A stretch of DNA of 7,625 nt from Armatimonadota bacterium (GTDB taxonomy: Bacteria; Armatimonadota; Zipacnadia; Zipacnadales; JABUFB01). How positions within the stretch are numbered: the first letter of the stretch is position 1; every line of letters begins with the position of its first letter. Both the position numbers and the translations under genes were made by a program. Positions 1 through 5,234 of this stretch are shown one piece after another. The stretch spans positions 1 to 7,625 of the forward strand of contig JAGPGE010000272.1 in assembly GCA_018056145.1 (NCBI GenBank), in the 5' to 3' direction. The notes under the pieces were generated by a model, which had not been told where the DNA came from, did no database searches, and worked only from the letters and a program-made list of their open reading frames with translations.

Positions 1-792
1 CGACAGGTAGGGCCCATTGGGCGAATCCACCAGCACTAGGTCAACCTGCTCCCGGGTCGGAGGCCGGTTCACGTGCGCCTGTGTGCCTTCGGCGCGACCG
101 GCAACTGAAGCCCCGAGCCAGTCTCGGCCTTCATCGGTGACGCTCAAAGTGGTGGGTGGATCTCTGTCCGGCCGCTGATCCAGCGGCCCACCATACAGGG
201 CGATGTAGCCCTTCGGGCCGGACGGCTTCGGACTCCACCCCGATGGCCGGTCGGTGGGCTGCTCCCCAAAGAACCGTCCATTCAGCGCCATTCCCACGGA
301 GCTGTTTCCATTGGCTGGGCTGATAAGTCGCTTCGTGGTTTTCGGATCGAACCGCATTCGCGCAGGAAGCGCGAAGTTCGTGAGCACCGCCCCGTGGGGC
401 ATTATACGGGCGTTCAGAGACACACCTTCAGCCAGGGCCTTCGCCCGGATCTCCACATCGATCTCGGGGCAACGGTAGACCAGCAGCAGGCCGTCGCCAT
501 CCGGGGTCATCCGAAAGCTCCTGCCCGCAGCCGGCTGGGCGAACTCCGCCGCGCTGATCACGGTCCCGTCCCGCAACTTCGCCTGCCACAGGCCGAACTC
601 GCCGCTTCCCGCGATGGCCGGACGGGCCCCGATGCAGACCCGCAAGATCGCCCCATCCCGCGCGCTGAAAACCACCGAGTACCCGTCGCCCGTGATCGCT
701 GCCCCCTCGGCTGACCGGGTCACCGCCGAATGTGCCGCCGGGACCATGAAGACCACCGCCGCGAGTGCTGCCCAGATCGTAGTTGGCTTCAT
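1..792 (-). CDS. Secreted protein of unknown function, N-terminal part (gene runs off the left edge)
   Basis: The frame stays open from an ATG at 792-790 to the window edge, giving 264 residues with no stop; the C-terminus is missing. It opens with a clear Sec-type signal peptide: a short start with one Lys (MKPTT), a hydrophobic core (IWAALAAVVFMVPA) and a plausible cleavage site after A-H-S near residue 22. The protein is therefore probably exported. The mature part starts with a beta-strand-like stretch (GYSVVFSARDGAILRV, about residues 37-52), which recalls N-terminal beta-sandwich domains of secreted glycoside-hydrolase-like proteins; this resemblance is weak inference. No catalytic motif is visible. 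The start is supported by GAGGGAGG six bases upstream. The gene diverges from the uroporphyrinogen decarboxylase-family gene across 142 bases. I do not recognise the family and assign no function. Confidence 0.8.
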   Translation of the reverse strand, partial: MKPTTIWAALAAVVFMVPAAHSAVTRSAEGAAITGDGYSVVFSARDGAILRVCIGARPAIAGSGEFGLWQAKLRDGTVISAAEFAQPAAGRSFRMTPDGDGLLLVYRCPEIDVEIRAKALAEGVSLNARIMPHGAVLTNFALPARMRFDPKTTKRLISPANGNSSVGMALNGRFFGEQPTDRPSGWSPKPSGPKGYIALYGGPLDQRPDRDPPTTLSVTDEGRDWLGASVAGRAEGTQAHVNRPPTREQVDLVLVDSPNGPYLS

Positions 793-833
793 TGGTTGCC
801 TCCCTCGTGGTGTATGAACAGTTCCCGCTTCAT
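789..833 (-). CDS. Possible 14-residue leader ORF overlapping the start of the secreted-protein gene
   Basis: On the minus strand, ATG at 833-831 opens a 14-codon frame (MKRELFIHHEGGNQ) ending in TGA at 791-789. This stop shares the bases ATGA with the start codon of the secreted-protein gene, the classic geometry of translational coupling. A perfect AGGAGG lies at 849-844, ten bases before the ATG, a slightly long but usable distance. The frame stays open further upstream, to about 977, but that part is antisense to the decarboxylase-family gene and has no coding look. The peptide has two adjacent His codons but no run of a single amino acid, so an attenuator role is not indicated. It could equally be a chance ORF in purine-rich leader sequence. 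Confidence 0.3.
   Translation of the reverse strand: MKRELFIHHEGGNQ
799..806 (-). promoter_or_regulatory. Ribosome binding site of the secreted-protein gene
   Basis: Read on the minus strand, GAGGGAGG lies six bases before the ATG at 792. This is a strong Shine-Dalgarno match with good spacing, and it fixes the start in front of the signal peptide. It also lies inside the coding part of the possible upstream leader ORF (789-833). Confidence 0.7.
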
Positions 834-905
834 CGCCCGTCGCCCTCCTGAGTCGATGCAGAGGTTTGCGGTCCCGTCGTGGGGAAACAGGGGACCATCC
901 CGCCC

Positions 906-924
906 GACCGGGCGCCCGGAGGTC
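906..924 (+). promoter_or_regulatory. GC-rich palindrome overlapping the ribosome site of the decarboxylase-family gene
   Basis: Bases 908-919 form a perfect 12-base palindrome (CCGGGCGCCCGG). GACC at 906-909 can alternatively pair with GGTC at 921-924, flanking GGGCGCCC. The likely Shine-Dalgarno GGAGG (918-922) sits on its right arm, 12 bases before the GTG at 935. If transcribed, the hairpin would partly hide the ribosome site; as DNA it could be an operator. In such GC-rich sequence a chance palindrome is also quite possible. Confidence 0.3.
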
Positions 925-934
925 TGAACCAAAC

Positions 935-1942
935 GTGACACCCCGAGAGATCGTGCGCAAGAGCCTGGAGTTCGCATATCCCGACCGCATACCCTACGCC
1001 ATGGGTGGCGGCTTTCCCAGCGATGTTCGCCATGTTGGTCGCGCTGGAGCCCCCAATTCCCGGGCCCGGGGCTGGGAGCAGAAACCCGACGGAACCTGGG
1101 ACATGATTGACGAGTGGGGCAACACCTGGGGTCGCCTGGAGAACATCACCAAGGGCGAGGTCACTCGCGGGGTGATCCAGGATGACTGGTCGCAACTGGA
1201 CGACTACGACTTCCCGCGCGTCGATGATCCTGCGCTCTACGAGGCTGCGAAAGAGCGGGCAGGGGCCTTCCACGATGAGGGCTACTATGTACTCGGCGGG
1301 ACGCACTGGCCCTTCAACGTAGCCCGGTACATGCGGCGCATGGAGAACTTCCTGGCCGATGTCGCCGGGGAGCCCGACCGGGTGCGCCGCCTGCTCGACC
1401 GGGTTGCCGATGTAGTGGAGGCCGAGATCATCGGGTTTGCCAACGCCGGCGTTGATGGCATCATGACGGGGGAAGACTGGGGCACCCAGGATCGGCTTCT
1501 CGTCTCGCCGAGGTCATTCCGCGAGATCTTCAAGCCGGTGTTCAAGCGCCTGTGCGACGTCGCCCACTCCCGCGGCCTTGCAGTCTGGTTCCATTCCTGC
1601 GGTTACGTGAAAGACGTGATCGCCGACTGGCTCGAAGTCGGGATCGATGTCTGCCAGTTTGACCAGCCGGAACTCCACGGGATCGACTTCCTGGCGGAGA
1701 ACTTCGGGGGGAAGATGCACTTCTGGTGCCCGGTGGACATTCAGACGACCCTGCAGACCGGGGATGTCGCCACCATCGAGGCCGCGGCCCGGGAATACGT
1801 GGACAAGCTGGCGGCGCTGGGCGGCGGGTTCATCGCCGGCTACTACGGCTCGAACGAGGCCATTGGCGTGGACCCAGAGATGCAGGCGGTGGCATGCAGG
1901 GCGTTCATGGCGGCGGGCGATCCTCCCCCCTGGCGGCGGTGA
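935..1942 (+). CDS. Uroporphyrinogen decarboxylase-superfamily protein (methyltransferase-like, not HemE)
   Basis: The 335-residue product begins TPREIVRKSLEF..PDRIPY, the usual opening of this TIM-barrel superfamily, which includes heme-pathway HemE and the corrinoid methyltransferases MtaA/MtbA/CmuA. I chose GTG at 935 because it puts this motif at the N-terminus and has GGAGG 12 bases upstream; the ATG at 866 would add 23 residues of low-complexity, Arg-rich sequence. HemE's N-terminal MRQAGR-type motif is absent, so heme synthesis is unlikely. The barrel motif TGEDWGTQ lies at about 178-185. H220-S-C222 matches the first two zinc ligands of the methyltransferase H-x-C...C pattern, but the region where the third Cys is expected reads AGYYG (Y303-Y304), without Cys. 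C240 and C265 are other candidates. The protein is probably cytosolic, with unknown substrate. No corrinoid protein is encoded nearby. Confidence 0.85.
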   Translation: MTPREIVRKSLEFAYPDRIPYAMGGGFPSDVRHVGRAGAPNSRARGWEQKPDGTWDMIDEWGNTWGRLENITKGEVTRGVIQDDWSQLDDYDFPRVDDPALYEAAKERAGAFHDEGYYVLGGTHWPFNVARYMRRMENFLADVAGEPDRVRRLLDRVADVVEAEIIGFANAGVDGIMTGEDWGTQDRLLVSPRSFREIFKPVFKRLCDVAHSRGLAVWFHSCGYVKDVIADWLEVGIDVCQFDQPELHGIDFLAENFGGKMHFWCPVDIQTTLQTGDVATIEAAAREYVDKLAALGGGFIAGYYGSNEAIGVDPEMQAVACRAFMAAGDPPPWRR

Positions 1943-1979
1943 GGAACGGTTCGGGGCATAGGCGATGTCCCGCTGGAGG

Positions 1980-2020
1980 ACTTGTGCCACACCACGCCCC
2001 GCGTGGTGTGCTTCACAAGT
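1980..2020. repeat. Long imperfect palindrome (17 paired bases per arm)
   Basis: The inner stem CACACCACGC (1988-1997) pairs perfectly with GCGTGGTGTG (2001-2010) around a CCC loop. An outer stem ACTTGTG (1980-1986) pairs perfectly with CACAAGT (2014-2020). The two are separated by an internal loop of one base on the left and three on the right. It starts 38 bases after the decarboxylase-family stop codon. It could act as a bidirectional transcription terminator or RNA 3'-end stabiliser, but it lacks a following T-run. It could also be a copy of a dispersed palindromic repeat. Confidence 0.8.
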
Positions 2021-2063
2021 GGAGCACTGCTTCGGCTCGCCAGAAACATTAGCACCCGCTGTT

Positions 2064-2078
2064 GGCGCCTTTGGTGCC
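2064..2078. repeat. Short hairpin
   Basis: GGCGCC (2064-2069) and GGTGCC (2073-2078) form a six-pair stem including one G-U pair in RNA, around a TTT loop. No T-run follows. It could contribute to transcript folding; on its own it is weak evidence of function. Confidence 0.45.
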
Positions 2079-2128
2079 GTCCGTGGAACTGCCAAAAGCT
2101 TGCCCAGTGGGCGGAATGCACAGGCCCC

Positions 2129-2165
2129 CGGCAGACTTGTTGGGGCGAGCTTGCTCGCGATGCCG
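2129..2165. repeat. REP-like palindromic element
   Basis: The core GCGAGC-TT-GCTCGC (2145-2158) is a perfect palindrome, preceded by TTGTTGGG and followed by GATGCCG. An outer pair, CGGCA (2129-2133) with TGCCG (2161-2165), can close a larger structure. The core and its G-rich left flank resemble REP elements of Pseudomonas, whose cores read like GGGAGCGGGCTTGCTCGCG. REPs usually lie between genes, as here, and are mobilised by RAYT (TnpA-REP) transposases. The resemblance is from memory of the family; repetition in this genome is not shown by the window. Confidence 0.5.
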
Positions 2166-2228
2166 TTTGCCTTTCTACGTCAACGGACCTGCAATCGCCC
2201 CGAAGGCCCGCGGCACCACGAGAACGTC

Positions 2229-2251
2229 TACGGGAAGCAGTGGCACCCGTA
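2229..2251. repeat. Hairpin presenting the AAGCAGTGGCA motif in its loop
   Basis: TACGGG (2229-2234) pairs with CCCGTA (2246-2251), leaving the 11-base loop AAGCAGTGGCA. The loop and one adjoining stem base include most of the half-site GGAAGCAGTG (2233-2242), which recurs in the perfect palindrome at 5204-5223. The hairpin starts downstream of the rqcH stop on the minus strand (15 bases beyond TGA), so it could lie in the 3' end of that transcript. No T-run follows. Confidence 0.5.
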
Positions 2252-2265
2252 ATCCCGCGGTGCCC

Positions 2266-4026
2266 TCAGCTTTTGCCCGGTCCCGCCTTCGGTCCCTTCG
2301 GCTGAACCGTGACCGTCCTGAAATCCGTGTACGTCACGAACCCCGGTGGGGCTCCGGGAGGCTTGCGCAGGTGCCGGGCCTGCGTGTAGTTCACATCAGC
2401 ACGGCTGTCGGTGCGCCACTTGCTCAGCCCCGCCGCGAGTTCCGCCGCTTCCCGAATCGTGGTCTCAGGGACGCTGTCGGGCCGTCCGTTCGCTCGCACC
2501 ACCACGTGAGCGCCTGGCCCTTCCTTCACGTGGAACCATAGGTCATCCGGGTTCGCCGCCCGCATGACCACGTCATTCTGCGGCCCAGTTCGCCCGTACA
2601 GAATCGCGAAGCCGTCACTCGACTGGGTGCGCGCCGGTTCCACCGCTCCCACCCGCGGCGGCCTGCCGCGCTTTCGGGCCTGGTCGCTCACGTACCCTTC
2701 CCGCAGCAGTTCGTGTTCGATCTGGTCCAGTTCCTCGGGCGTCCGCGCCAGGGCGATCTGCTCCAGCACACCTTCCAGGTAGCCGCGCTCCATTCGCGCC
2801 TGTTCCAGCAACGGTGGCACGCGCTCCATGATGCGCTGGGCCCGCTTGTACCGTGCGAACAGCGCCTGCGCATTCTGCTGGGGGGGGTAATGCGGGTCGA
2901 GAGTGATGGTCACTTCGGGCGCATCCGGTTCGTAGTAGTCGGTTACCGTCACTTCCGCCACGCCCGCCCCGATTGCGTGCATGTTCGCGAGAATCAGCTC
3001 ACCGCGCCGCCGGAGCTTCCCCGCGTCCTCGGCTTCGCTCAGTGCTCGCAGGCGCTCGCTCTCCCGCGCCTGCGCCCTCTTGAGCGCTTTCACGGCCAGG
3101 CTCTTGAGGCGCTCCTTGCGATCCCCGACCTTCCGCGCGACCTGCCGCAGGTATGTAAGTTCCTCCAGCGCCTCGGACAGGTCATCCGTCTCCACCGGCA
3201 CCAGTTCGGGATGGCTCACCAGCCGGACTGGCCACGCGAATTCCGGGACCTGCGGCCTGTCTTGCCGGATATACACGTATCCCTGACCCTCGGCGTCTGC
3301 CTCCTCGAGAAGCCCCTGCATCGCCCGGCAGACTGCTTCTGCCCACGCTGGCGGCAGATCCCCGGGGTGTGCCTTCGGATCGACCCCACCACGCGCGCAG
3401 GTCTCGTCCAGGAAGATCTCGCTCGCGCCCATCACAGTGGCCCGCAGCACATCCCAGACCGTGTCGCCGGCGCCGAGCGCGCCGAGAAGCTGGTTCGGGG
3501 TGAGTACATGCGGGTCGATGCGGTCGAAGGCCGGCGGTGGAACGTAATCCAGTCCCGGAAGCGTTTCGCGGTAGCGGTTGGTCCGCGCGGCAATGTGCCT
3601 CGCGCACCCGGTGATCTCCCTGTCCTCATCAAGCAGGATCAGGTTCGAACGGCGCCCCATGATCTCGGCAACCAGCGTTGCTCTGGACCGCGGCCCCATA
3701 CCCGCGCAGTTGGCGAAGTCAATCTCCAGAACCCGGTCGAACCCCACCTGCCGGCAGTCGGTGATCGTTGCGCCGCGAATGTGCTTGCGCAGAAGTTCAT
3801 TGAAGGGGAGCTGGACTACCGGCGAGGGCTCCGCATCCCGGCAGAGGTGGACGCGGCCGAACTCGGGCGACCAGGACAGCAGCAAGAGTGGCCGGGGCAG
3901 CCTGCGCCGCAGTTCCACGGCAATCTCGCTGCCGGAGACCGCGAACACGCGCTGCACCCGCGTGCCGGTTGCCAGGCGCCGCATGTCTGCCGCGATCCGC
4001 TTCAGTGCCAACGAGTCAAATGCCAT
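2266..4026 (-). CDS. rqcH: Ribosome quality control factor RqcH (Rqc2/NEMF homologue, NFACT family)
   Basis: In bacteria RqcH binds 50S subunits that carry a stalled peptidyl-tRNA and recruits tRNA-Ala to add a C-terminal alanine tail that marks the chain for degradation. The 586-residue length is typical. The NFACT-N domain opens with MAFDSLALKRIAADM and contains D97-R98 (GFDRVLEIDF), the pair needed for alanine tailing in the Bacillus subtilis protein, and EIMGRRSNLILLD at 121-133. Charged, coiled-coil-like helices cover about 283-345 and 385-445, with the conserved DPHYPPQQNAQALFARYKRA (377-396) between them. The C-terminal NFACT-R domain (about 471-575) has YGRTGPQNDVV, DDLWFHVKEGPGAHVVV, LSKWR and RKPPGAPPGFVTY. 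The start lies five bases after the stop of the thioesterase-HAD gene with only weak ribosome-site sequence, suggesting translational coupling. Older databases call the family fibronectin-binding protein (FbpA). All key motifs look intact. Confidence 0.95.
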   Translation of the reverse strand: MAFDSLALKRIAADMRRLATGTRVQRVFAVSGSEIAVELRRRLPRPLLLLSWSPEFGRVHLCRDAEPSPVVQLPFNELLRKHIRGATITDCRQVGFDRVLEIDFANCAGMGPRSRATLVAEIMGRRSNLILLDEDREITGCARHIAARTNRYRETLPGLDYVPPPAFDRIDPHVLTPNQLLGALGAGDTVWDVLRATVMGASEIFLDETCARGGVDPKAHPGDLPPAWAEAVCRAMQGLLEEADAEGQGYVYIRQDRPQVPEFAWPVRLVSHPELVPVETDDLSEALEELTYLRQVARKVGDRKERLKSLAVKALKRAQARESERLRALSEAEDAGKLRRRGELILANMHAIGAGVAEVTVTDYYEPDAPEVTITLDPHYPPQQNAQALFARYKRAQRIMERVPPLLEQARMERGYLEGVLEQIALARTPEELDQIEHELLREGYVSDQARKRGRPPRVGAVEPARTQSSDGFAILYGRTGPQNDVVMRAANPDDLWFHVKEGPGAHVVVRANGRPDSVPETTIREAAELAAGLSKWRTDSRADVNYTQARHLRKPPGAPPGFVTYTDFRTVTVQPKGPKAGPGKS

Positions 4027-4031
4027 TGGGC

Positions 4032-5171
4032 CTACTCGGTCGTCCTCTCGATGCCCAGCATAATCGGCACGAACTCAAGGCTGTGCACGACAGCCTGACA
4101 GTCCGTGTGCTGTCCGGTTCGGAAGGCGCTGGTCTCCCCGCGGTCCACCCAGACCGCAAAGATGCCCTGTCTCTGTGCGCCCGGTAGCTCCTCGCTGTCC
4201 CCGTCGCCCACGTACACCACCTCGCGCGGGTCGGCCCCGAGACGCGCGCAGGCCAAGGCATAGATCGCCGGGTCCGGCTTGCGCATGCCCACCGCGCAAG
4301 ACAACACGGGGTCGGGCACAAACTCGGCAAGGGGGCTTTCTGACCACAGCGGCGGGGTCTCGGGGGAGCAGTCGCTGATCACTTGCACCGGCACGCCCGC
4401 TTCACGCAGACTGGCCAACGCCGCGAGTGCATCCGGGTGTGGGTTCATCAGGTGCTGGCGGGTGTACGCCGTCCGAATTGCCGCCGCCTCACCGATCGCC
4501 TCCGCACTCACCTCATGCCCGAGCCGTCGGGCGATATCCGCGAGGTTCTCCTCAAGATTCGCCCACTGCCCGGTGGTGCGCATCGCGGCGTCGGCCCGGA
4601 AGGTATTCCGGAAACACTCTCGTTCAACGCCCAGCGCATCCGCGCAGTTGTCGAGTACCGCGAAGTAGCTGGTGCGGTCGAACACGGGCACCAGCGTGCC
4701 GAACAGATCGAAGATCACCGCGCGCCTGCCCGCTAGGGTGAGGATCGGCACCGTCGGACCATCCAGTTCCCGCGGGCTGACGAAGAACTTGGCGGTTGAC
4801 GTCGCCGCCGTTGTCCCGTCCGCGAGCAGCAGGACGCCCTCTGTCTCTGCAAACTTCCCGCGCATCCGCGAGAACCGGGCTTCCACCCGCACTGGCTCGC
4901 CGATGGGGATGCGCGCCTTCAGCCGAACGGTCATCTCCGCGGTCACCGCATCCAGCCCGCGCCGGTAGATGAGGTGGGTCATCACCTCGTCCAGCAGGGT
5001 CGAAGTGATGCCGCCGTGGAGGATCTCTGCCCAGCCCTGATGCCACTTCTCGGGCGTGAATGTGCAGACGCAGGCATCATCCTCGAGGTGGATGTCCTGC
5101 AGGTGTAGGCCGTGGGGATTATGATGGCCGCAGGCGAAACACCACCTGTCATCCTTGAGAAGCAGTTCCAT
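4032..5171 (-). CDS. Fused hotdog thioesterase and HAD-superfamily hydrolase
   Basis: One uninterrupted 379-residue frame joins two enzyme domains. Residues 1 to about 135 match the PaaI/4HBT hotdog thioesterase type: C11-x-x-C14-G and NPHGL near the start, then EILHGGITSTLLDE (49-62), with H52-G53-G54 and D61/E62 in the usual active-site helix region. Such domains usually hydrolyse acyl-CoA thioesters. Residues about 150-379 are a HAD hydrolase: motif I FDLFGTL with nucleophile D155, motif II VISDCS (S266), motif III MRKPDP (K298), motif IV YVGDGDSEELPGA (D323, E328). The residue two after the nucleophile is Phe, not the Asp expected of a typical HAD phosphatase, so the HAD reaction is uncertain. 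I chose the ATG at 5171 because GAGGG sits just upstream; TTG at 5186 would add five residues. The gene lies 63 bases after the helicase gene and five before rqcH. The substrates are unknown. Confidence 0.85.
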   Translation of the reverse strand: MELLLKDDRWCFACGHHNPHGLHLQDIHLEDDACVCTFTPEKWHQGWAEILHGGITSTLLDEVMTHLIYRRGLDAVTAEMTVRLKARIPIGEPVRVEARFSRMRGKFAETEGVLLLADGTTAATSTAKFFVSPRELDGPTVPILTLAGRRAVIFDLFGTLVPVFDRTSYFAVLDNCADALGVERECFRNTFRADAAMRTTGQWANLEENLADIARRLGHEVSAEAIGEAAAIRTAYTRQHLMNPHPDALAALASLREAGVPVQVISDCSPETPPLWSESPLAEFVPDPVLSCAVGMRKPDPAIYALACARLGADPREVVYVGDGDSEELPGAQRQGIFAVWVDRGETSAFRTGQHTDCQAVVHSLEFVPIMLGIERTTE

Positions 5172-5176
5172 GCTTT

Positions 5177-5182
5177 CCCTCA
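5177..5182 (-). promoter_or_regulatory. Ribosome binding site deciding the start of the thioesterase-HAD gene
   Basis: Read on the minus strand, TGAGGG precedes the ATG at 5171-5169, with six bases between GAGG and ATG. The competing in-frame TTG (5186) and GTG (5183) codons overlap or precede this site and have no comparable site of their own, so the ATG is preferred. Confidence 0.6.
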
Positions 5183-5203
5183 CCAAAATCGAGAATCATC
5201 GAC

Positions 5204-5223
5204 CACTGCTTCCGGAAGCAGTG
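5204..5223. repeat. Perfect 20-base palindrome between the helicase and thioesterase-HAD genes
   Basis: CACTGCTTCC (5204-5213) is followed directly by its exact reverse complement GGAAGCAGTG (5214-5223). It occupies the 63-base gap, 11 bases after the helicase stop and 32 bases before the next start. In RNA it would fold as a hairpin with a tight CCGG or UCCGGA loop. Half-sites recur at 2025-2033 (CACTGCTTC) and 2233-2242 (GGAAGCAGTG), and both right-hand copies continue almost alike (GCCACC here, GCACC after one extra G there). It may be a processing or attenuation hairpin within the operon, a protein-binding site, or a copy of a dispersed repeat. Confidence 0.8.
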
Positions 5224-5234
5224 CCACCAGCATT

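Larger units (their letters stand above)
1943..2265. other. Convergent intergenic region rich in inverted repeats, no credible gene
   Basis: This 323-base stretch separates the ends of two convergent genes, the decarboxylase-family gene and rqcH. Open frames crossing it read through hairpins and give translations without recognisable protein character, so I call none. It holds at least four inverted repeats, at 1980-2020, 2064-2078, 2129-2165 and 2229-2251. It also holds an inverted pair of nine-base sequences, CACTGCTTC at 2025-2033 and GAAGCAGTG at 2234-2242. GGCACC (2212-2217) can pair with GGTGCC (2259-2264) around the last hairpin. No hairpin is followed by a T-run on either strand, so intrinsic terminators of the standard type are not evident, although one of these hairpins may still end transcription. 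Confidence 0.7.

Noticed and set aside
866..934. 23-residue N-terminal extension of the decarboxylase-family protein from ATG at 866
   Set aside because: The extra residues are Arg-rich and not family-like, and the typical family N-terminus begins at GTG 935 after a GGAGG.
830..1306. Open frame of 158 codons on the minus strand
   Set aside because: It is antisense to the first third of the decarboxylase-family gene and has no family features.
1514..2095. Open frame of 193 codons on the minus strand reaching into the repeat region
   Set aside because: It is antisense to the conserved barrel of the decarboxylase-family gene and begins inside the repeat-rich spacer, without a ribosome site that I can support.
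1965..2252. Open frame of 95 codons on the plus strand in the convergent gap
   Set aside because: It reads straight through all the hairpins, including the REP-like core, and has no ribosome site or protein-like composition. Short frames through palindromic repeats are a common false gene.
1943..2265. CRISPR array, tRNA or riboswitch in the convergent gap
   Set aside because: The repeats are inverted, differ from one another and have no regular spacing. I found no cloverleaf with an anticodon arm and no recognised riboswitch core.
2713..4098. Open frame of 461 codons on the plus strand
   Set aside because: It lies antisense to rqcH, whose full set of family motifs is on the minus strand. 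Long antisense frames are expected in GC-rich genes, and the translation has no recognisable domain.
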